This document shows, piece by piece, positions 18,301 through 26,568 of a DNA stretch of 64,000 nucleotides. How positions within the stretch are numbered: the stretch's first letter is position 1; each line of letters begins with the position of its first letter. The notes under the pieces were generated by a model that did not search any database, was not told where the DNA came from, and saw nothing but the letters and a program-made list of their open reading frames with translations. Where the stretch lies: assembly GCF_001676655.1 (NCBI RefSeq), contig NZ_LZDB01000002.1, forward strand, positions 62,001 through 126,000, written 5' to 3'. The translations under genes were made by a program, and so were the position numbers. Source of the stretch: Perlucidibaca aquatica. GTDB lineage: Bacteria > Pseudomonadota > Gammaproteobacteria > Pseudomonadales > Moraxellaceae.

Positions 18301-20671
18301 CTTGCAAGCCGCAGGTTCGCAGGTCGGCTACGAGCAAATTCTACACATGGTGACGCACAATCACTCGTCGTCCTACTCTGCTACGCCGGCCTGGGGTGTC
18401 TGGGTTTTCCAAGATATTTTTGACCCGCGTTTCTTTGAGCGCCAAGCACGTGCCATGGCCTCCGCCATTTTGCAGGCCGAAACCAATCTAGTGCCGGCGC
18501 GCATGGGTGCCACGGAGGTTCGCCACAAGATATTCAAAGGTAATGTGGTGAGATTGGCAGTAGCCAATGACGGCACGCCGGCAGGTTATCCGCTGGAGTA
18601 CGGTGATCTTGGCCTCACCGTGATGCGTCTGGACGATATGTCTAATCCGCAAGCACCTAAGCCTTTGGCGATTTGGATGAACTGGGGTGAGCACCCAGAG
18701 TCTTTAGATACCCACAAGCTGCATAGCGCCGACTTTCTCGCGGCGTTGGAGCGATTTGTGGATCGTGAGGCAGGTGTTCCCTTGGTCTTTAGTCAGGGCG
18801 ATGTGGGCAGTGCGGAAGCCTCGGGCAATAGCGAGCAGCTCATTGCCGATGATGGCCAAGTGTGTGGTCGTCATGCGCCCTCGGGCGCACGGGACTCGCA
18901 ATGTGCGCCAGGCCAAGGCGTGGTGCGTGATTGGAATCACAAAGGCTATGCGCAGGTGGAGCGTGCCGTGCGCTTTCTCGCCGATGATGTTCTGAAGGCC
19001 TGGCATACCATTGGCCGTAACGAAGGTACGGTGAAATTAAGCAGCGACTTTGTCGTGGATTATCGCAATGCGAAAGTTCCTGGACCGCTGTCGCACCCAT
19101 ACCCTGCGGTGTCGAATTGCAGTACCAAGACGACCGTAGAGGGTGATGTGGGGGTGCCCATAACCGGGTTGCCAGATTGTGGACGCTATGGCTTCCCCGG
19201 CGATAATCCGCTAAGTGGCCAGCTCGGATTGGTCTATGCCACGCTGAAGGCCGAAGGTGTTCCCTTGCCCGACCATTACGATGCCACCGCTTATACCGGT
19301 ATTGAAGAGAATTTGCGTATCTATCTTCAGGCCTTTCGTATTGGGGAGGTTTTGTTGGCCTCCTGTGCTTGCGAGGCTCAGGCTGATCTTATTTTGAATT
19401 TGGAGTCTCGTTTGAACCAAGTGCCGGACGACATGTATGCCGGCTTTGATTGGTATTGTGTCGCAGAAGATAAGGGTTTGCTCCCCCGCGACTCACGCTA
19501 TGCCGCTGCCTGCGATTTGCAACGTGATAAATATTACGATGTCCGTGAGTTCCCCACCAACATCCCCGGCGTCTTAGATAACGAGGGAGGCCGACGCGAT
19601 CGCGTGCGTGCGCAAATTCATAACGATGCCCAAGGTTGGGATCGTGTGGAGAATGTCTTGGTAGCGAATGCCGAGGCCGCAGATACACGCCGTATTTGGG
19701 GCAATTTCAGTCGCACGGAGCTACCACCTCAACGCGGATATGCATTGCCGGTTGGCATTGGTCATGCCGGCGATTATGTCGGCTATACGGTGAGCTATCG
19801 AGAGTTCATGAGCCGTGACAGCTACCGTAAAGCGCTAACCAGTTACGGCCCGCATACCGCGGACTATATGGTGACTCGACTAGTGCAAATGGCTGGCGCG
19901 ATGAAAGGTGGCCCTGAGTTATTGGCCGAGCCGCATGATGCCTTGGCGCAAGTGGATGAAGTGCGTCAAAAGGCGCAATCGTTGGCGTTGGGCCAAGTCA
20001 CCGGTGCTGCCTACGATGCCTGGCTGGCGGCATTGCCCGCTGACCAGGGGCCGGCGCAAGCGGTGCGTCAGCCCAGCACGATTCCGCTCTTTAGCGCAGC
20101 TACCTTCCGTTGGCGTGGGGGCAATACCCAAGTCGATAATCCTTTCGTCACGGTCTCGCGTTGTGTTCAGGAAAATGCAGGTAGTTGCCAGAGCTGGCAA
20201 GCGTTTGCGGACATGACCGGTGAAGTGCAAACGCGCGTGCATTGGCCGCAAGGTTTGCCGGGCATGGTGTCTACCTATGCAGGTCAATTTGCTTGGGAGT
20301 GGACGGCCAACTTTGAGGCCTTTAAAGCCTTCCCTGCGCGTATGGGTAGTACGCCTCTGGGCCTGTATCGCTTCGAGGTCACCGGTTGTATTCAGGATGT
20401 GATGACCGCCCCAGCCGATCACTTGCCCGGCCGCGCAGCAACGGGTTTGCGTGCGCTACTACCGGATCTGCTCGACCATCAGCTCAGCAACATCATGCCG
20501 ATGGATTGCCCAGGCGGTGCCACGCGTTATGCACTGAGCTCGAATGCCTTCCGCGTTACCGATGGGCCGTGGCGTCGTACGTATCAGTCTGAGTTTCCCT
20601 ACATTTCTGACGAGTCGGGTAGAGACACGCGCTTCTGCGAGCAGTGCAGTTTTAGACCGTGGATGCAGTAA
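15332..20671 (+). CDS. Giant exported lipoprotein: two Calx-beta domains plus two neutral-ceramidase-like domains
   Basis: A 1779-residue protein with a lipoprotein signal peptide (TTAFLVAC, Cys19; Gly follows, so outer-membrane sorting is likely). Residues about 30-260 hold two Calx-beta repeats (GDTTVEPDETLTLRLSEP and GDGRFEPDESFTVKILE). Two regions then resemble neutral/alkaline ceramidase, an extracellular zinc amidase. Domain 1 (about 267-830) has VGASRVDSTP, QSDHSHRAPD (H384, H386), INYSPHATVL (H499) and SGDWTGWAA (512-520). Domain 2 (about 900-1779) repeats the order: AGVAVVDMTPDVGYC, VTHNHSSSY (H1009, H1011), MNWGEHPESL (H1121) and HSADF. The GDVSPN motif that carries the serine in known ceramidases is altered in both halves (VGTLGRTD at 534-541; GDVGSAEA at 1156-1163). 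A helical linker (about 830-895) joins the halves. The fold assignment is by motif order. Substrate and activity are unknown. Confidence 0.72.
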   Translation: MRHVLSSCLWLTTAFLVACGEDSSVKIPSSRTLPTITLQVSPAAVPEGDAPRVLALTLRRQGEDLSAASSVRLQALPNTATAQDFQALDTVVTFATMQTEATANLTILGDTTVEPDETLTLRLSEPQQATLSMSTQVLTLLNDDQAQARVSVLGQSVAEGQRGVTQAVATFRLAEVLDQATVVKFTSLDESAISTGDLADYVGRVSDSVTIPAGQLSVAVPFDVRGDGRFEPDESFTVKILEVVGGVAEAGQDRADITIRNDDLKSPFKVGASRVDSTPTESLCTGGYGIFCGWYATASRPNAIGGQDTLFTRAMVVSREAIATEPEQSVVIITTSAIGVFAAYKDEVTTDGRVLKRPGLYDTRVRLAEALGIPVDRIFIQSDHSHRAPDTIGIWGGVPASFYSRLQQDMLTAAKQAWQQRQPAELYVGAIDGDKIACPAQYFIDANANLGKSKLPRCTVKSLYNFDPNKWVDDEFRVLEARHPDTGARIATFINYSPHATVLDDTGDAVFSGDWTGWAAAMLDKDGAVGLATVGTLGRTDFKSENDEGDGTVRNLAREKSARARLRYFLDSLYHSESAMTVVAGVTPFVRVKGDRIASAEWFIRETVTNPIFFGNYAPFVGIPGRGYPSDTQASIDRAILPPFLNGNILGTFAGAFRIGDLFFGTAPGEEFPNAQQQLRDAGGVGGAQMHFFLGATNDFLGYMGPASSYDQVVAQGATYFFCPPGEFESNGRDVLSPITSPLGYEAGRLMDEGSCPDHFVLMSSPHIGDHVACSIQKASARIGFTAGELPPQCQLLTATDDVLSPSQSVGAQVPVGADRSAPVSLMGMVQDALVDLLNTIQAAISGQWNGVVSGVQTLLSHAIQAGSELLNSGLAAFVSEDPATGLSNLLTGVSPGDVARAGVAVVDMTPDVGYCAGQYCDVTDKPDGLSGGDIDPFLTHKAKESSYGVQSRLTARAIVLEGVNKKRIALIKTDNYLAQDALLRRVGQLLQAAGSQVGYEQILHMVTHNHSSSYSATPAWGVWVFQDIFDPRFFERQARAMASAILQAETNLVPARMGATEVRHKIFKGNVVRLAVANDGTPAGYPLEYGDLGLTVMRLDDMSNPQAPKPLAIWMNWGEHPESLDTHKLHSADFLAALERFVDREAGVPLVFSQGDVGSAEASGNSEQLIADDGQVCGRHAPSGARDSQCAPGQGVVRDWNHKGYAQVERAVRFLADDVLKAWHTIGRNEGTVKLSSDFVVDYRNAKVPGPLSHPYPAVSNCSTKTTVEGDVGVPITGLPDCGRYGFPGDNPLSGQLGLVYATLKAEGVPLPDHYDATAYTGIEENLRIYLQAFRIGEVLLASCACEAQADLILNLESRLNQVPDDMYAGFDWYCVAEDKGLLPRDSRYAAACDLQRDKYYDVREFPTNIPGVLDNEGGRRDRVRAQIHNDAQGWDRVENVLVANAEAADTRRIWGNFSRTELPPQRGYALPVGIGHAGDYVGYTVSYREFMSRDSYRKALTSYGPHTADYMVTRLVQMAGAMKGGPELLAEPHDALAQVDEVRQKAQSLALGQVTGAAYDAWLAALPADQGPAQAVRQPSTIPLFSAATFRWRGGNTQVDNPFVTVSRCVQENAGSCQSWQAFADMTGEVQTRVHWPQGLPGMVSTYAGQFAWEWTANFEAFKAFPARMGSTPLGLYRFEVTGCIQDVMTAPADHLPGRAATGLRALLPDLLDHQLSNIMPMDCPGGATRYALSSNAFRVTDGPWRRTYQSEFPYISDESGRDTRFCEQCSFRPWMQ

Positions 20672-20682
20672 GTCGTCGCAGC

Positions 20683-20713
20683 CTGCGTGGGGCATAAATC
20701 ATGCCCCACGCAG
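20683..20713. terminator. Bidirectional hairpin terminator between the ceramidase-like gene and valS
   Basis: A perfect 13-bp inverted repeat, CTGCGTGGGGCAT-AAATC-ATGCCCCACGCAG, sits in the 56-bp gap between two convergent genes. The stem is GC-rich. There is no strong U tract on either side, so it is a likely but not textbook intrinsic terminator. Confidence 0.75.
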
Positions 20714-20727
20714 CGGCTTCTTGATGC

Positions 20728-23571
20728 TTAGGCGAGTGCCGCGATTTTCTCGCGCTGTGCCGCCAGTGCCGCTTGAGCGCGCTGGTTATCCGCGATTTTC
20801 TCGCGCTCTTTCGCAACGACATCAGCCGGTGCGCGCGCCACGAAAGACTCATTACTGAGCTTGGCTTCAACGCGGGCGACTTCCTGCGCCAGTCGGGCGA
20901 TTTCTTTATCTAAGCGCGCGACCTCCGAGGCCACATCAATCAGCCCGGCCAGGGGCACGCCCAGTGTCATGTTACCGACGAGTGCGGTCGATACGGGTGG
21001 CAGCTCGGCTTCGCTGGCAATCACGCTAATGCTTTCGAGGCGACCCACGAAGCGTAGCAGCGCGGCTTGGCGGTTGAGGCGGGCGGCGTCTTCCGTTGAG
21101 GCATTGGTGACCAGCAGCGGTAGCGGTTTACCCGGTGAGATGCCGAGCTCGCCACGGATGTTGCGCAATCCAGCAATGACCTGTTGAATCCACGCCACTT
21201 CGGTTGCTGCGTCGGCATCTACCCGTGACAAATCAGGCTCTGGGAAGCGCGCCAGCATGAGGAACTCGCCCTCAACGCCTGCCAGCGGCTTAACGCGCTG
21301 CCAAATTTCTTCGGTAATAAACGGCATCAGCGGATGAGTCAGGCGCAGGATGGTTTCGAGCACACGCACCAAGGTACGGCGAGTCGCGCGCTGCTCATCG
21401 GCGCTGGCTGTTGTGCCTTCCGCTAATACCGGCTTGGTCAGCTCCAAATACCAATCGCAGTACTCATTCCAGACGAAGTCGTAGATGGTCTGAGCGACGT
21501 GGTCGAAACGGTATTCCTGCATTGAGGCGATGACGGCGGCCTCGGTCTCCTGCAGGCGCGAGATGATCCAGCGGTCGGCCACCGAGCGCGCCAGCGGCAG
21601 CGACTCATCGAGCCCTACATCCTGACCTTCTGTCTGCGACAGCACATAGCGCGTCGCGTTCCAGAGCTTGTTGCAGAAGTTGCGATAGCCTTCGACTCGG
21701 TTCATGTCGAACTTGATGTCGCGACCGGTGGAGGCCAGCGCGCAGTTGGTAAAGCGCAGGGCATCGGTGCCGAAGGCGCGGATGCCTTCCGGGAATTCCT
21801 TGCGCGTTGCCTTCTCGATCTTCTCGGCCATCTTAGGCTGCATGAGACCGGTGGTGCGCTTAGCCACGAGGTCATCGAGCGCGATGCCGTCGATGATGTC
21901 GAGCGGGTCAAGCACATTGCCCTTGGATTTCGACATCTTCTGGCCTTCGCCATCGCGCACGAGGCCGTGCACATAGACAGTCTTGAACGGGACTTGCGGC
22001 GTGCCATCCTCATTCTTCATGAAGTGCATGGTCATCATGATCATGCGCGCGACCCAGAAGAAGATGATGTCGAAGCCAGTGACCAGCACATTAGTCGGAT
22101 GGAAGGTACTGAGGTCCGGCGTCTTGTCCGGCCAGCCGAGCGTGGAGAAAGTCCACAGCGCCGAACTGAACCAGGTGTCGAGCACGTCGTCATCCTGACG
22201 CAGCGCGAAGTCGTCGGCGAGGCCGTGCTTGGCGCGCACTTCGGCTTCATGGCGACCGACATAGACGCGACCTTCGTTGTCGTACCAGGCCGGAATGCGA
22301 TGGCCCCACCAGAGTTGTCGCGAGATGCACCAATCCTGAATGTCGCGCATCCAGGCGTAGTACATGTTCTGGTACTGCTCGGGTACGAACTTGATGCGAC
22401 CGTCCTCGACGGCTTCCAGCGCGGGTTTGGCAAGCACGGAGGCCTTCACGTACCACTGGTCTGTCAGCCAAGGCTCCACGACCACGCCGGAGCGATCGCC
22501 GGTCGGCACTTTGAGCGCATGTGGCTTGATCTCTTCCAGCCAGCCCTCGGTTTCCGCCAGTGCCACAATCTGCTTGCGCGCTACGAAACGGTCGAGGCCA
22601 GCGAAAGCGGCCGGGCAGGTCTCGGCAGGCAGCGGCGCGAACGTACCGCCGGCCATGACTTCGAAGGTCGCGAGAATGGCTGCGTTGCGGTCAAGGACGT
22701 TGATTAGCGGCAGGTCGTGGCGCTTGCCGACTTCATAATCGTTGAAGTCGTGCGCCGGCGTGATCTTCACGCAGCCGGTGCCGAAGTCCTTGTCCACATA
22801 GGTGTCGGCGATGATCGGAATCAGGCGGCCGGTGACCGGCAGGCGGATCATCTGGCCAACGAGGTGCTGGTAGCGCTCGTCGTCCGGATGCACGGCGACG
22901 GCACTGTCACCCAGCATTGTTTCCGGACGCGTGGTGGCAACCACGAGATGGCCATTGCCCGACGCCAGTGGGTAGCGGAAGTGCCACATTGAGCCCGTCT
23001 TCTCTTCCGAAAGCACTTCCAGATCAGAGATGGCCGTGTGCAGCTTCGGATCCCAGTTCACCAGACGCTTGCCGCGATAAATCAGGCCATCTTCGTGCAG
23101 GCGCACAAAGGCTTCCTGCACGGCCTTCGACAGCCCGGCGTCCATGGTGAAGCGCTCGCGCGACCAGTCCACTGACGAACCGAGGCGACGAATCTGGTTG
23201 GTGATGGTGCCGCCCGACTGTTCCTTCCATTCCCAGATTTTCTCGAGGAATTTGTCGCGGCCGAGATCGTGGCGACTGACGCCGTTGGCGGCGAGCTGGC
23301 GCTCCACCACCATCTGCGTGGCGATGCCGGCGTGGTCGGTGCCCGGCTGCCAGAGCGTGTTGTGGCCGCGCATGCGGTGGAAGCGCACGAGGGCATCCAT
23401 GATGGCGTTGTTGAAGCCGTGACCCATGTGCAGCGAGCCAGTGACATTCGGCGGCGGGATCATGATGCAGTAGGGCGTGCCAGTGCCTGATGGCTTAAAG
23501 CAGCCTTCGGCTTCCCAGCGCTCGGCCCAGCGGCTTTCGATATCGGCGGGGTTAAAAGTCGGTTCCATCAT
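20728..23571 (-). CDS. valS: Valyl-tRNA synthetase ValS
   Basis: ValS charges tRNA-Val and edits mischarged threonine. The 947-residue length is normal. It has the class I signatures: the HIGH-type motif [16 protein letters not shown] near residue 45, KMSKS in [12 protein letters not shown] near residue 548, the CP1 editing insert ([18 protein letters not shown]), and a C-terminal coiled-coil arm ([20 protein letters not shown]). The start is at one of two adjacent ATGs (23571 or 23568). It is the last gene of the leftward group pepA, holC, BASS-like gene, valS. Confidence 0.98.
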   Translation of the reverse strand: MMEPTFNPADIESRWAERWEAEGCFKPSGTGTPYCIMIPPPNVTGSLHMGHGFNNAIMDALVRFHRMRGHNTLWQPGTDHAGIATQMVVERQLAANGVSRHDLGRDKFLEKIWEWKEQSGGTITNQIRRLGSSVDWSRERFTMDAGLSKAVQEAFVRLHEDGLIYRGKRLVNWDPKLHTAISDLEVLSEEKTGSMWHFRYPLASGNGHLVVATTRPETMLGDSAVAVHPDDERYQHLVGQMIRLPVTGRLIPIIADTYVDKDFGTGCVKITPAHDFNDYEVGKRHDLPLINVLDRNAAILATFEVMAGGTFAPLPAETCPAAFAGLDRFVARKQIVALAETEGWLEEIKPHALKVPTGDRSGVVVEPWLTDQWYVKASVLAKPALEAVEDGRIKFVPEQYQNMYYAWMRDIQDWCISRQLWWGHRIPAWYDNEGRVYVGRHEAEVRAKHGLADDFALRQDDDVLDTWFSSALWTFSTLGWPDKTPDLSTFHPTNVLVTGFDIIFFWVARMIMMTMHFMKNEDGTPQVPFKTVYVHGLVRDGEGQKMSKSKGNVLDPLDIIDGIALDDLVAKRTTGLMQPKMAEKIEKATRKEFPEGIRAFGTDALRFTNCALASTGRDIKFDMNRVEGYRNFCNKLWNATRYVLSQTEGQDVGLDESLPLARSVADRWIISRLQETEAAVIASMQEYRFDHVAQTIYDFVWNEYCDWYLELTKPVLAEGTTASADEQRATRRTLVRVLETILRLTHPLMPFITEEIWQRVKPLAGVEGEFLMLARFPEPDLSRVDADAATEVAWIQQVIAGLRNIRGELGISPGKPLPLLVTNASTEDAARLNRQAALLRFVGRLESISVIASEAELPPVSTALVGNMTLGVPLAGLIDVASEVARLDKEIARLAQEVARVEAKLSNESFVARAPADVVAKEREKIADNQRAQAALAAQREKIAALA

Positions 23572-23634
23572 GATCTCGCAAAAAACTAGTCGGCTACCCC
23601 GGCATGCACAGCGAGGTAGCGTGGAAAACGCCGA

Positions 23635-24453
23635 TTATAGCGGGGTGCTGGCGTTGCGTGTGGCGCCGGCGCGCCAAACTTGCAGAAGTGCCACCGGATA
23701 CATCACCACGCCGAAGGCACAGAGCGCCGTCATCACCGTCTCAGCAACGGTGAGTTGGCTGGCCACCAGCGTGGCGGCGGTGAGGTTGCGAATAACGACC
23801 ATGCTGTTTAGGCCTTTATGCGGTACTGTGGCTTGGTGGCTGACCAGCCCCAGCAAAATTGCCAGCCCTGCAGCGGCAGCAGCGATTTGGGGGTGATCGG
23901 GCAGGCGCGGAAGTTCACGCCAGGCAATCAGCACAATCAGCACTAAGACTGAGAGTGAGGCCATGCGCTCAAGATTGGCTGCCAGACTGGGAGAGACGGG
24001 GTGACGTTGAAACCACGCCAGCCCGAGTTGGAAGGGCAGCCATTGCGCCAAAATCAGTGAGGCTAAAACCACAAAGGCGCTGATGGAGGCCTCATGGCCT
24101 CCCAGTAAGACCAACGTGGCTAATGGCAGGGTCACAATCGCTATCGCGGCGCTGGCCACCATGAGTGCCACGACGCTGCTCGAGGCCGTGCCGGTCTTAC
24201 GCGCAAGGGCGGCGCCTGAGGTGCCACAGCCCGACAAGAGGCAAATGAGCAATCCTAGGCTTGCCAAATGGTCGATGAATGCAAGGAATTGCAGCAGCAA
24301 AATGAACGACGTGGGCAGGGCGTAGGCCCAAAACACGTGCCGTAGCGTCAGTAATTCACGAAACGGCAGGCGGGCCTCACCCGCAGCACGCGCGCTCAAT
24401 GCAAGCATGACCAACCAAGCACTGAGTGGCGACAACACGGCGAGCCAGTTCAT
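23635..24453 (-). CDS. Multi-pass membrane protein resembling bile acid:sodium symporter (BASS) family
   Basis: A 272-residue protein with about eight to nine hydrophobic segments. LLSGCGTSGAALARKTG resembles the unwound core helix of the BASS/ACR3 superfamily, and GLNSMVVIRNLTAATLVASQ resembles their second conserved asparagine-bearing motif. Such proteins move organic anions or metabolites across the inner membrane, but no substrate can be proposed. The start is 1 bp after the holC stop, so it is co-transcribed with pepA-holC. A 63-bp gap separates it from valS. The assignment is tentative. Confidence 0.55.
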   Translation of the reverse strand: MNWLAVLSPLSAWLVMLALSARAAGEARLPFRELLTLRHVFWAYALPTSFILLLQFLAFIDHLASLGLLICLLSGCGTSGAALARKTGTASSSVVALMVASAAIAIVTLPLATLVLLGGHEASISAFVVLASLILAQWLPFQLGLAWFQRHPVSPSLAANLERMASLSVLVLIVLIAWRELPRLPDHPQIAAAAAGLAILLGLVSHQATVPHKGLNSMVVIRNLTAATLVASQLTVAETVMTALCAFGVVMYPVALLQVWRAGATRNASTPL

Positions 24454-24454
24454 C

Positions 24455-24886
24455 TCAGCTTTTCAACTCATGAGCCTGAACGGCATAGCCTAAACGCTTG
24501 TATTCCTTCCAGTGCCCACGCGCCTGCTCGCGCTCCTCGCTGCTACCGGCGACGATCTCGATCACACGCTGAAAACGTTCGAAACCGGCGGGAATGTCGG
24601 CGCTGAGATTGATCAGAATGTCGCGGCTGTCACTGGGCAGTGCGTCCCAGCCGATGCGTACCGGCGGTGGCGGCGTGGGGCCGTCACCGACCAAGTGATG
24701 AGGAATAAAGGCTTCGGCCTTGAAGGCCCAGAGCAGCTCATCCAGCGCTTCCGCTTCGGCACGACTGGCCGCCTGCAACAGGATCTTGCGATTCTGTTGC
24801 CAGGCTTTATCGACGAGCCGGCAGGCGGTGGTCAGGCGTGCCGACAAGGGCGCGTCCGCTGCCAGCACATAGAAGGTGATTTCCAC
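24455..24886 (-). CDS. holC: DNA polymerase III chi subunit HolC
   Basis: Chi links the clamp loader to single-strand binding protein during lagging-strand synthesis. From the GTG at 24886 the product is 143 residues and begins MEITFYVLAADAPLSARLTT, the expected chi N-terminus. The open frame extends 28 codons further into pepA, but that part is arginine- and cysteine-rich and implausible. Conserved features are CRLVDKAWQQNRKILLQAAS, LDELLWAFKAEAFIPH and the C-terminal RQ-type segment ARGHWKEYKRLGY. It starts 7 bp after the pepA stop, as in pseudomonads. Confidence 0.93.
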   Translation of the reverse strand: MEITFYVLAADAPLSARLTTACRLVDKAWQQNRKILLQAASRAEAEALDELLWAFKAEAFIPHHLVGDGPTPPPPVRIGWDALPSDSRDILINLSADIPAGFERFQRVIEIVAGSSEEREQARGHWKEYKRLGYAVQAHELKS

Positions 24887-24893
24887 GTGCGCC

Positions 24894-26396
24894 TCAGACA
24901 GCCGCGCGGGCGCGCAGGAATTCCAACAGCAGCGGCACCGGGCGACCGGTCGAGCCCTTCTGCGCGCCACTCAACCAAGCCGTGCCGGCGATGTCCAGAT
25001 GTGCCCACGGATAGGCCTTAGTGAAACGTGCCAAATAGCAGGCTGCCGTAATGGAGCCGGCCGTGGGGCCGCCGATGTTGGCGATGTCAGCAAAAGGCGA
25101 GTCCAGCAGTTCTTGGTAATCGTCCCAGACGGGCATGCGCCACGCACGGTCATCGACACGCTGGCCCGCCGCGAGGAGTTCGTCAGCCAGGGCATCCTGA
25201 GTTGAAAACAGGCCGGAGGCGACCTTGCCGAGTGCGACCACACAGGCGCCAGTGAGGGTGGCAATATCAACCACGGCGGCCGGCTTGAAACGCTCCACAT
25301 AGGTCAGCGCGTCGCAGAGCACGAGGCGACCTTCGGCATCGGTATTGAGAATTTCCACGGTCTGGCCAGACATGGTTTTCACGATGTCACCGGGGCGCGT
25401 GGCCGTGCCCGATGGCATGTTCTCGGCGCAGGCGATCACGCCGACCACATTGAGCTTGAGCTTGGCGAGCTTGATCGCCGCCATCACGCCCAGCACCGAG
25501 GCCGCGCCGCACATGTCGTACTTCATCTCGTCCATGCCGGCACCCGGCTTCAGGCTGATGCCGCCGGTGTCGAAAGTGATGCCCTTGCCGACCAGCACCA
25601 CCGGGGCATCCTTGGCCTTGCCACCGTTGTAGGTCATGGTCACCAGCTGCGCTTCGTGCGCGGAGCCGGCCGATACCGACAGCAGGCAGTGCATGCCGAG
25701 CTTGTGCATCTCGGCTTCACCGAGCACGTCCACGCTGACGCTGCCGTCATCACCGAGCGCACGCGCCATCTCACTGAGATAGCCGGGGTAGGCCACATTC
25801 GGCGGCTGGTTGCCGAGGTCGCGGGCGAAGCTCTGGCCGGTGCCGATGCATTGGCCCCAGATCAAGGCATCCTTGGCGATTTTCAGCTCGGCTTTGTCGG
25901 CGATGGCCAGCGTGAGCCTGGCGAGCAAATCGCCAGCCTCCGGCTTCTTCGACTTGTAGTTATCGAAGCGATAACTTGCTTCCAGCGCAAAGCGCGCGAG
26001 GTCGCTGATGCGGCTGGCCAGCGAGCTGCCAGCCACCGGCAGTTCGGCCAACGTCGACAGCGCCTTGCCGATTTTGCCCGGAACCGCTTTCACGCTGGCC
26101 AGCGCAACCTTGTGCCAGACCTGCAATGACAGCTCGCCGCTGTCCGGCAGTGCACCCGTGCCGACGACCAGCACCAGACCGGCCTTGATGCCGGGTAGGC
26201 TGTACAGCGGTAGCGTCTGGCCAGCCTTGCCGTCGAAGCCGGCATGCGCCAGTGCCATGGCTAGAGCACCTTCCGAGGCGGCATCTAGGGCGGTAGCGCC
26301 GGCGCTGAGGGTTTTTCCTGAGACAGCCACAATCAATGCCGGGTGTTTATCCAATGCAAGGGCGGCAGGGGCGACAGCAGCAACGGCAAGATCCAT
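24894..26396 (-). CDS. pepA: Cytosol leucyl aminopeptidase PepA
   Basis: PepA is a hexameric two-metal aminopeptidase of family M17. In some gammaproteobacteria it also binds DNA. The 500-residue protein has a divergent N-terminal macro-like domain and a C-terminal catalytic domain with VGKGITFDTGGISLKPG, the metal-binding MDEMKYDMCGAASVLG, and the signature NTDAEGRL. The last two supply the metal-binding Asp and Glu residues. The end (AHLDIAGTAW, TGRPVPLLLEFL) is also typical. It is the first gene of the leftward group and diverges from lptF across 172 bp. Confidence 0.97.
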   Translation of the reverse strand: MDLAVAAVAPAALALDKHPALIVAVSGKTLSAGATALDAASEGALAMALAHAGFDGKAGQTLPLYSLPGIKAGLVLVVGTGALPDSGELSLQVWHKVALASVKAVPGKIGKALSTLAELPVAGSSLASRISDLARFALEASYRFDNYKSKKPEAGDLLARLTLAIADKAELKIAKDALIWGQCIGTGQSFARDLGNQPPNVAYPGYLSEMARALGDDGSVSVDVLGEAEMHKLGMHCLLSVSAGSAHEAQLVTMTYNGGKAKDAPVVLVGKGITFDTGGISLKPGAGMDEMKYDMCGAASVLGVMAAIKLAKLKLNVVGVIACAENMPSGTATRPGDIVKTMSGQTVEILNTDAEGRLVLCDALTYVERFKPAAVVDIATLTGACVVALGKVASGLFSTQDALADELLAAGQRVDDRAWRMPVWDDYQELLDSPFADIANIGGPTAGSITAACYLARFTKAYPWAHLDIAGTAWLSGAQKGSTGRPVPLLLEFLRARAAV

Positions 26397-26568
26397 GAAT
26401 TTCTCCAGACAAAATGCAGGGTTATGGCGGTAACATCATGTGGCAAGACAAAGCCGGATGGATGTTTGATAATCTCGCCCTAGTGTAATGGTCAGGACGG
26501 CTTTTGCCAGTGCGAAGCACATGCCCTGATCGCTATTTTCAATGTGTCGTTTATTCAAGGACGCCTGT
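26397..26568. other. Divergent pepA-lptF intergenic region
   Basis: This 172-bp gap must hold the promoters for pepA (leftward) and lptF (rightward). The only element I can place firmly is the lptF ribosome binding site AAGGA at 26557-26561, which supports the GTG start at 26569. No coding sequence or clear repeat is seen. Confidence 0.4.

Noticed and set aside
8120..20671. The hydrolase block as an integrated genomic island at tRNA-Thr
   Set aside because: No integrase and no repeat of the tRNA 3' end at the far side near valS were found. The block may be old or gained by homologous exchange.
21967..22707. 246-residue open frame opposite valS
   Set aside because: A by-product of GC-biased codons in valS; the forward ValS frame has complete catalytic motifs.
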